Assembly (NCBI GenBank): GCA_011033025.1
Contig: WFMF01000020.1
Coordinates: 806,001 to 870,000 of the forward strand
Source: Beroe forskalii
Lineage: Eukaryota > Ctenophora > Nuda > Beroida > Beroidae
Length of the DNA stretch: 64,000 bases
Reading direction: 5' to 3'
Of this stretch, positions 11,801 through 21,001 are shown piece by piece. Numbering within the stretch: position 1 is the first letter of the stretch; each line of letters opens with the position of its first letter. Position numbers and translations under genes: made by a program. The notes below the pieces were generated by a model. The model was not told where the DNA came from. It worked only from the letters and a program-made list of their open reading frames with translations, and ran no database searches.

Positions 11801-14800
11801 TATAATCTCAAATATTGTTACATTTATGAATTTATAATGAATGTCTAACTTTATTTAGAGGCAAAATGATAGATCATTGACGACCTCAAAAAGATTCAAA
11901 ATTTTAACATCTGATTATGTACCTGACAGAAGTGCTCAATGGTAGCTTTGTGGACCGTCCTGATGTGAACCAGGAGTTTCTTGTTGTCAGTGAATGTACT
12001 GCTACACTCTGTACACTTGATGAGTCTCCTGCTGTTCCATGATCTCGTGGTTCTGGTGTTGTTCTTCATTTCCTCTTCATCAATGTAGGTGTCATCTGAA
12101 TTTGGGATGAAATTTAATTAACATGGACATGGAATTGTATTTTGTAAACATTAATTTGCATAGAATATTTAGTTAATATTAATTGCAGTTCCACTGCAGA
12201 TTACATGTCAGCAGCCAGTGGGGTAAGGTACCTTCCAATTCATCATCGAGTTCATCAAGTTCCTCATCATCAATGTCCTCATCTCTGATCAGAAGATCGC
12301 CATCGTCATCTTCATCTTCATCTTCTTCTAGCTGTTCTTCCCTAACTTCTGCACTGTCTGAAGAAAGGTCAAGGTTGAATTGAAAAACTCATAAAGCATT
12401 TAGTACTTTAGTAGTATTATGGCTAGCTGTTTGATTGAGGAAATACACATTACATCTTACAACACAATTCCATCTTACAACACAAAATTGATTTAGGAAG
12501 CAACTTGAAATGTTCAATGATACAATGAAGTTTAAAATCAGGAGCTTTCAAAAATCATGTGATTTAAGTTGTCAGCTGATAATTTGCTTCAAAGTTGATT
12601 GATTTTTACCATGTTTCTGTTGTTTGACAGGTCTGTCTGAAATGTCTTCTGAAGTGCTCCCTCCCCTTTTCAAGTGCTTCCTAGTATTGAACTCTTTGTA
12701 GACATTACTTTGTTTGTCAAGGTCATAGATCACCTGGAAGTTTTTAATGATACCTTAATAAGGTATTAATGAATGTATCTGAATGAATTATGTATTGACC
12801 ATGATACCTGGGGTTCAGCAGGGGGTCAGTATGGGTTCAGTATGGGTTCAGTTGGGGGTCATTGGTATTCTTTCATATGGCCCATCATTGATCAAAGGAA
12901 TGGTGTTGGATTAGATTTTGGTGTCAATCACAAACCTCACTATGCTGAGGGAAACCCCTGTAGTCTCTGGCAATGTGCTGTCCCTCAGTGTACCCTGTAG
13001 TGGGATAGTTAGCACTTCCTTCTGGGTGATGTCTCGAAACATTGCCTGCTCCTCCAGCAATTTGAACACTCTGAAACAGATTATTGCTTGATATTTTGAT
13101 GAGATCTATATTCTGTATATAATTTCATTTACTTCAATTTAATTCATATTATATTGTCATAAGATCAATTAAACAGTACTAAAACCAAGATATCATAGGG
13201 GAGACATGGGGCAAATGATCCTAGTTTATGTAATTTGTAATGACTTCGTCGTAAATCAATATATGGCTCCGTTTTCCATTGAAAGTCCATCTAAATAGAT
13301 TTTACCTCATTTTCAGATACCTCCAGTAACATTTTAAAGTTCAGAATGGCCAATAATGATATGATCATTTGACCCCATGAAAAAGGCCCCTTTCAAAATG
13401 CTAGGGTCAAATGATCTGTGCCTTTTAGGGTCATATGATCGCATCATTTGACTCTAAGTAGACTCATTTGACCCTAAATTTTGCAATTTTAGTCGAAAAT
13501 AATTTTTCCGGCTGTAATTTGTGTTCTATGTTAATGAAATGGATTAAAACATGAATAAAATGACCACAAGAGTATAAAATGTTGTCTATAGATGCATTTA
13601 ATCTATAGTCAACAAAATAATCCCTAAAATTGAACAAATGCAAGCAAAATCTACTGTTTAAAACCTAATGTTAGTTATTTAATGCAATAGATCTATTCAA
13701 AAGTACATATCTTATGTATACAAAGAATTAGAAAGACGTGGAGGATCCAACCGATGTAATTTTTTGGTTTTTTGATCAATTTTACCTATTATGTTATTTT
13801 TAAAGGCATTATTGAAAGTATTTCTGATCGCCTATGATCATAAGTAGGTACATCTATAACATGATAAACTTATAAATGCATTTAATAGCCACAAATTTAG
13901 TGGAAGGGATGAAAAAGCCTTTAAAATCGACTAAAATTGGGTCATATGATCACGTTCAGGGTCAAATGATCTGCGATCATTTGGTCAAAATTCAATATTG
14001 ATCATTTGGGCAAAACAGTGGGGCTGGACAAAATCCAATTAGCACCTAATTAGATGCATGTTCATCATAAACAACGTTGTAAGAGTGAAAAATGGATGTG
14101 TAAACTTATGCTTAGGCTGAAAATTTTGAGAAGTCGTTCAATAGGGACAATACTAGTAGCCTCCAAAATTGCATGAATATCCTAGGAATTCTTGTTTTCA
14201 GTTGCATGTACGTGGTTTCTGAGGGTTAAAGCTATCACAGCCATTGGAATTAAGTCAGGACATGATGTTGTTATCTTCAATACGTATTACACTGATTTCA
14301 ATCGTTTACAATGTACAGGAAGTGATAAAAGGCAATTTCTCATTTGACCCGATAGGATCATTTGACCCACGTTTCCCCTAATTCATGTTGAGATCTGTGT
14401 CAAAGAATTTGAACCTCAGTGTATTGAGATCTCATCTTCATGATATCCTCAGCAGTTGGCACTTCAACATGTGGTATGTCAAGCCTCTCTTTCCCTTGAT
14501 ATACTGCATAATCAGGCTGCTGATTTGGAACATTTCCACCCCTGTGATTTAGGGGTGTAGTCAGGGACGGAGGGTAAGCTTGTAATAAACTTATGGCAAA
14601 ATTTAAACTTTTAAATGTGAACTTTAGGTGGCTGGGGGTGTAAGGTTGATTTCCTGCTTTGAAACGAAACTTTTGTGAGACCTTATTTTTTAGGCCTTAG
14701 AAGTCAAAATATGGGGTTTCAAAGTTGGCTCCTGTCCAACAAACTCATTATTATGATATGATTTTTTTCAATTGCTGTAAAATGGAAATTTTATTGATTA

Positions 14801-15152
14801 AAAGAATGGTCAAAATAGACTTATTCTTTCTTCTTTCTTCTTTGTAGAACAAAAATAGAGACTTTAAAATTTCAAAAGGCCCTATTTTGACTTCTGAGCC
14901 CTGCGGAACTATCTTGAATATCTTTCCCTGGCTACATTACTGCTTTGATTAAATTTTCAGAGCATGGATTAAGCTAATTTTCAAAGATCAGGTAATTCAT
15001 GTCAAGCCATCTTGGAGTGACTCACTTCGATCTGGAAACAATATAAACTCACAAATTACAACAAACAACCATCTACCATACATGATTAAAATTACTCACT
15101 GGCTGTCTCTTTTGCGCTGACGGCTGTAAACAGCCATAGGGGGAAGCTCCAT
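5792..15152 (-). CDS. Multi-C2H2 zinc-finger protein, copy A (gene span)
   Basis: Coding exons in transcript order: 15152-15100, 14541-14415, 13070-12936, 12733-12610, 12357-12232, 12095-11923, 11712-11538, 11313-11241, 10845-10727, 10345-10246, 9883-9802, 7391-7311, 7051-6967, 5882-5792. Reading phase is consistent across every junction with no stop, giving about 514 residues. The first 200 or so residues are low-complexity with a strongly acidic Asp/Glu stretch. Ten C2H2 fingers then follow (CxxC, F, L, H-x4-H), the tenth cut by the degraded region. The likely role is nuclear, DNA- or RNA-binding; the target is unknown. I cannot assign an ortholog. Nearly every finger is interrupted by an intron just after its phenylalanine. 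Further exons should lie below 5.6 kb. Confidence 0.85.
5883..6060 (-). repeat. Acceptor-side duplication and G-run in copy A
   Basis: The intron sequence next to the exon 14 acceptor (CTGGAAATGACGTCAT, AAGGGGTGGGTT) recurs about 100 bp further at 5980-6010. A G homopolymer lies between (about 5918-5932). In copy B this part is replaced by a different minisatellite. Confidence 0.6.
6967..7051 (-). CDS. ZF gene copy A exon 13 (fingers 8-9)
   Basis: Completes finger 8 (RATMDRHRYEVHN) and starts finger 9 (CPECDKFFE). Donor G/GTACCC. Confidence 0.85.
7311..7391 (-). CDS. ZF gene copy A exon 12 (fingers 7-8)
   Basis: 81 nt in phase 0. It completes finger 7 (KLRQHSKQEH) and starts finger 8 (CNICKQVFMQ). 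Its acceptor CCTCAG/AAACTGCGG is the template for the tandem array to its right. Confidence 0.85.
7386..7905 (-). repeat. Acceptor-type tandem array beside exon 12 (copy A)
   Basis: Units of about 43-50 bp, each with a minus-strand CTCAG followed by AATCTGTGG or AATCTGCGG, imitating the exon 12 acceptor CTCAG/AAACTGCGG. About 11 units lie here and about 2 more at 9512-9600, beyond an inserted element. Copy B has about 6. Confidence 0.8.
7912..9511. mobile_element. 1.6-kb TIR element inserted in copy A
   Basis: Perfect 32-bp terminal inverted repeats beginning GACACGTTCAACAAAAACAT. The flank CAAATG occurs on both sides (7906-7911 and 9512-9517) and only once at the empty site in copy B (near 43625), giving a 6-bp target duplication. 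The interior is AT-rich with many degenerate GATACAnnnnTCACA words and no credible ORF. It is a non-autonomous DNA transposon of unknown family. Confidence 0.85.
9802..9883 (-). CDS. ZF gene copy A exon 11 (fingers 6-7)
   Basis: Completes finger 6 (FRHKYEEHN) and begins finger 7 (CRGCDQFFDDLK). Acceptor ATCAG, donor AAG/GTGGGG. Confidence 0.85.
10145..10245 (-). repeat. 27-bp donor-type tandem repeat beside exon 10 (copy A)
   Basis: Minus-strand units read CATCCACAT then GTAAATAAATAATAG, repeating the junction of exon 10. About three extra copies are present here, against about one in copy B near 44.19 kb. Confidence 0.7.
10246..10345 (-). CDS. ZF gene copy A exon 10 (fingers 5-6)
   Basis: Completes finger 5 (HHSLRRHVEQSH) and starts finger 6 (CVVCEETFTDRIHM). 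The donor is ACAT/GTAAAT, required by phase. This donor is tandemly repeated in the intron that follows. Confidence 0.8.
10636..10716. mobile_element. GAGAAATAGGCGG MITE, copy 1
   Basis: Palindromic element with arms GAGAAATAGGCGG and CCGCCTATTCCTC around GACGTCAT/ATGACGT. It is related to the elements at 28151 and 37288. It is flanked on both sides by GACTCACCAGGGAAC, which is the exon 9 donor junction. Confidence 0.65.
10727..10845 (-). CDS. ZF gene copy A exon 9 (finger 4, start of 5)
   Basis: Finger 4 (CEECGESF ... LLKRHQQKMH) and the knuckle of finger 5 (CTHDKCGMKF, a CxxxxC variant). Donor G/GTGAGT. A second copy of this donor junction lies at about 10600. Confidence 0.85.
10906..10993. 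mobile_element. 88-bp MITE with 8-bp target duplication (copy A)
   Basis: Starts CAGTAAACGACC and ends GGTCGTTTACTG, flanked by ATGATACT on both sides. The same insertion at the same place occurs in copy B (46026-46112), so it predates the duplication. An 8-bp duplication suggests a hAT-type transposase in trans (inference). Confidence 0.8.
11241..11313 (-). CDS. ZF gene copy A exon 8 (Ser/Asp linker)
   Basis: 73 nt encoding VSDRVSVSGSVDERSSNKD, a polar linker with no finger. The phase (2 nt in, 2 nt out) links exon 7 to exon 9 exactly, which supports this small exon. Confidence 0.7.
11538..11712 (-). CDS. ZF gene copy A exon 7 (fingers 2-3)
   Basis: Completes finger 2 (ICKKSF ... LNKHMFLH) and contains all of finger 3 (CKECDKSF ... 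LARHVKAMH). A Gly/Arg-rich tail and donor GTGAGA follow. Confidence 0.85.
11923..12095 (-). CDS. ZF gene copy A exon 6 (first finger)
   Basis: An acidic start, then an Arg/Asn-rich stretch, then finger 1 (CTECSSTF ... LLVHIRTVH). It ends in HFCQ, the first Cys of finger 2. Phase 0 end. Confidence 0.85.
12232..12357 (-). CDS. ZF gene copy A exon 5 (acidic)
   Basis: Encodes a run of Asp and Glu (EEQLEEDEDEDDDGD and DEDIDDEELDELDDELE). Such acidic segments are common in chromatin and transcription factors; a role is only inferred. Donor GTACC. Confidence 0.8.
12610..12733 (-). CDS. ZF gene copy A exon 4
   Basis: Acceptor TTCCAG, donor GTAAAA. It encodes VIYDLDKQSNVYKEFNTRKH and a Lys/Arg/Ser-rich tail. 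It leaves one base for exon 5. Confidence 0.75.
12936..13070 (-). CDS. ZF gene copy A exon 3
   Basis: 135 nt in phase 0. It encodes SVQIAGGAGNVSRHHPEG and a Tyr/Gly-containing stretch ending GFPQHSE. Donor is GAG/GTTTGT. Another frame is also open, but only this one keeps phase with exons 2 and 4. Confidence 0.65.
13198..14378. mobile_element. 1.18-kb TA-flanked TIR element inserted in copy A
   Basis: Ends GGGGAGACATGGGGCAAATG and its imperfect inverse CATTTGACCCACGTTTCCCC, flanked by TA. Copy B has the empty site CATAATTC at about 48364. The interior repeats GGGTCAAATGATC-like words in both orientations and has no ORF. A mariner/Tc-type non-autonomous element is the likeliest class because of the TA target. 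Confidence 0.85.
14415..14541 (-). CDS. ZF gene copy A exon 2
   Basis: Acceptor CACAG, donor GAG/GTTC. It encodes GGNVPNQQPDYAVYQGKERL and more, polar and with no recognised domain. One leading base completes the codon begun in exon 1. Confidence 0.7.
15100..15152 (-). CDS. ZF gene copy A exon 1 (start codon)
   Basis: The ATG at 15152 opens MELPPMAVYSRQRKRDS and ends with 2 nt before donor GTGAGTA, joining exon 2 in phase. A basic SRQRKR cluster could be a nuclear localisation signal (inference). No upstream in-frame ATG is close by. Confidence 0.75.
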
Positions 15153-15890
15153 TCTTTTTGATTTCTGTTTGATGCAATCAATCTAATGGTCAGAAGCTGT
15201 AGCTTCTAACTAAAGTACAGTTTGCAGTGATTTCAATAGCTTCTGAAGATCTCCCATGAAACAGTTGTGCCTCAGTGAAGATGAGTGGAGTAATAATATA
15301 ACCAACAATTTTAGTCATAGTTAATAAAAAGACAAAATGCAACTGTAAAGCACTGCCTCAAATAGGTATAGAGCAAACTTATAATTAGCAGTTCTGGTCC
15401 AGCTAGAGAACAAACATAATACACTTATAGCACAAGATCTTAAATATTTCAAGTGAAAAAAAAGTGATACAAATTCTCTATTGGTACATATGAGGGGAAT
15501 GTTACAGTCCCAATTGTCTTTGTCCCAGTCACTCTTTGAAGTTTGGGACTGGTTTTTGGGACATTTGTGACAGACCAAAAAACAAAACAAAAAAGATGAA
15601 AATAAAGTGTGTCCATTTCAGATGTCTCTGCACTGAGATAGCTCTGTGAAAATTCATACGTCTCGAGGTCAAATCTAAGGCATTCCCTCACAAAGCCTAA
15701 CTTACTTTGGTCAATTTGTTATCAATTCACTATTGGCATATGTGTGTTTTAAAGGATTGATTCTTTAATTGTTGATAGATTATGAACAAAAGGCAGTCAA
15801 TCACTATATTCAGTTCAATATATAACTGGGTAAATTCAGCGAACCGTCCATTTAGACAAATTTTGTGGTTCAGCATTACAGTAATATTTT
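15153..15890. other. Upstream region of copy A
   Basis: About 740 bp before the first coding exon, shared with copy B apart from insertions there. It should contain the 5' UTR and promoter, but no TATA box or clear CpG island was identified. ORFs of 60-90 codons on the minus strand show no domain. Confidence 0.4.
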
Positions 15891-15893
15891 CAT

Positions 15894-16860
15894 TGTCAGA
15901 CGTTCGCGTTGTCTGACCCGCTGACACTAGCCGCGAAATGGCTGCCGTTGCCTTAACCAGGACCTTGTCAGGCGTTGCCTGACCCCCTCGCGCGCGCTAC
16001 GAAATAATGGACCTGACAACCAGGAGTCAGTACTTTAAGGTTTTCCCCTAACAAGGGGTTTCCCTAACCAGGGGTTTTTCCAATTCCCCTAACCAGTTCC
16101 TAAGCCCGCATAGGTGTGTGTACGCGCCGCGCGCTTCCCTACGGGAGAAGCGCGCCGCGCGAGCCACACAGGGATATACGTGTTTAGCAACTAACCAGGG
16201 GTGTTGGAGCAAGGCGCGGCGCGCGCGTAAAACCAGGGATCTGGTTAGAGCAAACTTTGGTATTCATTCTAACCAGAGCCTTCTTTTGCGCGCGGCGCGC
16301 GCCGTCGTTTCACTCCTTTGGTTCCGCCCACAGAGTGCGCGGCGCGGCAAGCGCTAAACGTTTCGCGACGCGTCTAGTTAAGAAAACATCGGGCGCGCTT
16401 TCGCTCCTGGTTCATAGGCCGTGGCCGCGAGCGCGTGAGTCGAGCATCTGCTTTGGTTAAATTTCGCTTAAACAGGTGCTAAAATGCCGATGGGCAAAGT
16501 TTGAGGCGTGAAGCGACAGCGCGCGCGTCGCAATAGCGGCTTCCCCTAACCAGGGACGTCCCACGTAACCAGGGTCCTGGTAAGGGCAAAATAGCGGCAA
16601 ATTTGTTTGACGTACGTTGCCTATGCAAAACACATATACCCTTTTCGCGCGTTGCGCGACCCGCGCCGCGTACGCACACATATTCGGGCTTCGACGGACG
16701 TTGCCCCGTCTATTTCTTCTGACTGGATGGCTATCAATAGACGGGGGAAACTCGTTTTCCCGCGGCGCGCATTTTTCCTGCGCGCTTACAGACTATTATA
16801 CAGTACCATTCACACAGGGCAGTATCTTTCGCGCCGTGAGAAAAGTACAAAGATTCCAAA
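15894..16860. repeat. GC-rich repeat block (copy A side)
   Basis: Starts TGTCAGACGTTCGCGTTGTC, the same terminal sequence as the element at 52245. It contains many GCGCGC words and repeated CCTAACCAGGG / AACCAGGGTCCTGG motifs. No matching right terminus was found here, so its limits are uncertain. Short overlapping ORFs look spurious. Confidence 0.55.
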
Positions 16861-17438
16861 ATGGGACAAAATTGTGACACATTTTACAGTAATTGAAACA
16901 ATGAAATTGCAACATATACAAGTACAACAAATGCAATCTGTCAATCAATAAACCCAGAGAATCTATTCACATGAAAATTTTTTGTTTTTATTTATGAAAC
17001 TGAAAGCAGTCTGAAAATGCATATTTTTTTCTGTCCACCACTGTACCATTGCATCAACTTAATTACCCGGCGCCCTCCGTCATGAAACTCAAAACTGTGG
17101 TACCGGCACATATACAACAGCAACATATACAACGGAATTCACAAAAAATTCATTAACTCAGGCGTTTAGAAATGAAGTGAAAAATTGTTGCTATGTCATT
17201 GATGACTCTTCGAACCGTGTTATATAACGTTTTGTACAGCGGACACCTTCTCAAAGAGTTTCATCATCATGAAACTATGAAATTTCGGCGCCACGATTGA
17301 AATGGCACAAAAACCTTAACACTAACAAAATGGCTTAAGCACCGTAAGTAAAATTACACGGAAACGAATTTTGGACATAAATTGTTCCCGAAATGCTGAG
17401 TCAAGCCCGTCACGATATTACCTCTTCTCACGAGAATA

Positions 17439-17715
17439 TTAAAGGCCACTGTGTACTCGACTCACTGTACTGACCAAGACCTGGCAGTCGATGTACCCGA
17501 TGTAGAAGGATGAGGGGCTACAGTGATCGGTGTCTTGTTTGCCATCCGTCATCGTTGTAACATGACGGGCTGATGACAGAAAAGTAGAAAAGCAGAAAGG
17601 GGAGATCTTGTTCCAATCCAGTGCCACAGTTGTCTCGGTCATAGCCCGCATTCCCGCAACTAGGAAATTGGAGCCGACTGTTGGACACTGGCACGACGTC
17701 TTGGACCACAGCAGC
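17439..17715 (-). CDS. Possible orphan exon, unknown protein
   Basis: Open minus-strand sequence after a pyrimidine-rich acceptor, with a good donor GTGAGT at its low end. Two frames are partly open, one with Cys-rich SCGNAGYDRDNC. No family is recognised and no neighbouring exon was found, so it may be noncoding. Confidence 0.2.
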
Positions 17716-17799
17716 TGTTATCTGAAAAAATAAAAATGGTCAATTGTCAAAGAATTCGGGTTATCAGCTATACCTGAAAAAAACAAAAATCAGCTTTCT

Positions 17800-19400
17800 A
17801 TGGGTACCTGGTACCTACATCAAAGGACGTTCATATTACGTAATCATCTAGGGCGAGGGGGTATTTTCAAATTAACGCAGTGTCGCAGTGAGGGGATGGT
17901 GTTTATGGTTGATTATGTAATTGAAGTATCCAGTTTTCGACACAAGTTTCTAAAATTTTTGCCCCGAATTCTCGATATTTTTCTGGCAAAATTTCCAGAA
18001 TATCGACTCAAAAGCAACATTTTTCAAACCATTCCTCTACATTTTGTGTAGAATAGGGATTTCTTCGTCAATTTAATCAGAAATAGGACGAGTAGAGTGG
18101 TTACGAACATCTTCAATTGTAACAATTAAAACGTCGTGTTCTTGTGATATTTCAATGAATATATCATTCATCATAGTCATACATTCTGAGAAGTTTATTA
18201 GAGCTGGAAAGAAACATTTAATTCAAAATTTCAAAAACATGCATAAGGCATGTTGATTCAAAGCATCATAATCAAAATGCTCTCAAATGTATATTTGATT
18301 AATTCTCAATTAGTTGTAATATTAAAACTTTTCTTGAATAAAAAGGTCTTCAGTTTATTCTTAAAAATCCCAATATCAGTACATTCTTTTAGTTCAGATG
18401 GGAGTTTGTTCCAAAGACTAGGCGCACTAGAAGTGAAAGATTGATTACCAGAAACTTAACAATTAAATCGAAATAGATGTAATCAAATTGACCAACATAA
18501 ATAACGTATTTAGATAAAGATACTATAGGTCTGTGCGCAACGGGTGAGTCAGCAAAAGGATAAAAAACAAACACTGAACCCTCATAGTCATAACTTAGAC
18601 AGAGTTTGGAATTTCTTTTGTGCATGGGTTATGAGTTTTTGAGTTTTCCACCACCTCAAAAAATAGATATCAAGAGAAAACTGTTTCAGCAATAAGCATA
18701 AGCATGAAAGAATAAGAAGTAAAGAAAAGCAGCTTGCAAGTTAATAAGTTAATACCAGCCCGAAATAGTTTGTTATGTGTAGTAACAGTACTCAACGATC
18801 TAAGCGAACCCGCTCCGTAAACTGGATTTCAAATTCGGCGAACGGCTGTGAGTTAAATAACACCAGATAGCAAGTTAATAATAACACCCCACTGACCAGG
18901 GGTGACGATTAGCAGGCAAAATGCTCGTGCTCACACGAGCAACGGAAGACGGCGACAGATTGTGATTTTAATCAAACACACTAGATAATTTATTATTTGG
19001 GGAAGTCATCTCTTAGATTATATAGGAGGCCCTCCATGAGATATATAATACAACTACCTAGCTATCAGTATCGTAGATTATCTGTTTAACATGTAAGAGG
19101 ATGTTATCAACAACTGTCATGTGATATAAACCATCTGGGATATGTTAGATTGTTAGAGCTTGAGTTGAATACTTAAATATATTTGGAACTTTGGACATGA
19201 TCAATAAATATCATGCGTTGATAAATGGTCGCCAAAATGGCACCGGTTAACGTTCACACCATGCCCACGAACAACATATAAAAATATGGTCGTACGAGTG
19301 AATTTCGACGACACACCTACGACACACCTGCGACACACCTGCAACACACCTGCAACACAACTCAAACCTAAGTTCAATTTATACCTTAAAATAGGTAAAG
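17800..19400. other. Gene-free stretch
   Basis: AT-rich, with no ORF showing a recognisable domain and no clear repeat except a short run of ACACACCTGCGAC-like units at 19310-19350. Confidence 0.4.
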
Positions 19401-19429
19401 TTTAGGGCAAAATCCCATTGATGCAGATC

Positions 19430-19585
19430 GCTGATTCGGCGCCGATAAGCGCCGAATCAGCAGCTATAGGCGCTTATAGGTTTTTTAGGCTCCGATTTTT
19501 GTCACCGCTTATGGGCGCCTGAGCTTGTTCAATTCATCGGCGATCATCGGCGCCTATAGTTGCCGATAAGCACCTATGTACCGTA
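19430..19585. repeat. Cluster of CGCCGATAAGCGCC-type palindromic words
   Basis: Repeated GGCGCTTAT / ATAAGCGCC and CATCGGCG words in both orientations, able to form several hairpins. Probably a degraded inverted-repeat element. Confidence 0.45.
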
Positions 19586-19810
19586 ATATTTAAGTAACTT
19601 ATGTCTGATAAGGCACAATGGAAACAATTACTGATTTAACTGCTATCTTAGAGTATAACATTTCACGGGAAGCAACACTCTTGAGAATAAACCGATAGAA
19701 TGCCATATATTATTTCACAAACATAATATAACCATAATCGACAACCAACTATAATCTGATGCTGCCTACTAAACGATTAATTCTAACATTTTCCAGCAAC
19801 TTAGTCTGGG

Positions 19811-20461
19811 AGCAGAAAATGACACTAATTTCAGCACTTCCAAATTAATAATTTACTGTTTGAAGGTGTTAGAAGTTGTCAAATGTAGTTAAACAGTAAG
19901 GAGTTCAGTGAAGCTTATAATTTGCCAATCCAGGATATCGAAATACCGTTAATCAGGCAATTATGCAGGTGCCCCCAAAAATTGGTTTGGCCCATATCAA
20001 ATCGCATTTCGTGTTTGTTTTTTGTATGTCAGAAAATGACACTAATTTCAGCACTTCAAATTAATAATTTACTGTTTGAAGGTGTTAGAAGTTGTCAAAT
20101 GTAGTTAAACAGTAAGGAGTTCAGTGAAGCTTATAATTTGCCAATCCAGGATATCGAAATACCGTTAATCAGGCAATTATGCAGGTGCCCCCAAAAATTG
20201 GTTTGGCCCATATCAAATCGCATTTCGTGTTTGTTTTTGTATGTCAGAAAATGACACTAATTTCAGCACTTCAAATTAATAATTTACTGTTTGAAGGTGT
20301 TAGAAGTTGTCAAATGAAGTTAAACAGTAAGGAGTTCAGTGAAGCTTATAATTTGCCAATCCAGGATATCGAAATACCGTTAATCAGGCAATTATGCAGG
20401 TGCCCCAAAAATTGGTTTGGCCCATATCAAATCGCATTTCGTGTTTGTTTTTGTATGTCAC
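19811..20461. repeat. Three tandem copies of a ~216-bp repeat
   Basis: Begins AGAAAATGACACTAATTTCA at 19812, about 20031 and about 20246. The copies are nearly identical (small indels in C- and T-runs). The 112-codon plus-strand ORF across it is a repeat translation. Function unknown. Confidence 0.9.
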
Positions 20462-21001
20462 GCCCCATGGCTACGCGCGCGCGAAGGAAAAAAATGCACG
20501 TTCATATAAAAGTATAAATTGTGCGCGTGTTTATTTTCTTTAAATTCTGTTTTGATTTCGCTCAAAACTTTTCATCTGATTGCAATACCAAGCACGGGCT
20601 CTTTATATTTTCAGGCCCAACGGGCCTGCTAGTAATATCTTAATACTTTAATGTATTAAACTGCAATTACTGATCATTAATAAGATTACACCGACCCTCC
20701 ATATCAAATGCAATAATTTCTGTGAACACATATACGACACTAGAAAAAACATCTCAGACGACACCTAAACTGCGTACAAGCTAGGTAGACGCACACTGAT
20801 CCGATACTGATATTACTTGTCCCACATAGTCACCCGGTTAGATCCTAAATAGTAAATATATGTTCATATTTACAAGAACAAATATTAAATCTAACTTATA
20901 TTATATATTTACCCAGGTGCATTATTTTCAACTCAACATTTCAAATATAATTGCGTAAGACTCGCAGGCCGCAGCTCAATATCTAATGCATCTAACCCGG
21001 A

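Noticed and set aside
12183..12383. Plus-strand Ser-rich ORF (also 47357-47581)
   Set aside because: It is the antisense of the acidic Asp/Glu exon; GAT/GAA codons read backwards give TCA/TTC-type serine runs.
12941..13070. Alternative frame for exon 3 (FKLLEEQAMFRDITQKEV)
   Set aside because: It reads like protein, but its phase does not join exon 2 at any available splice site, whereas the chosen frame joins both neighbours.
16118..16951. Several overlapping 60-110 codon ORFs in GC-rich DNA
   Set aside because: Open frames are expected by chance in GC-rich repeats; they overlap on both strands and show no domain.
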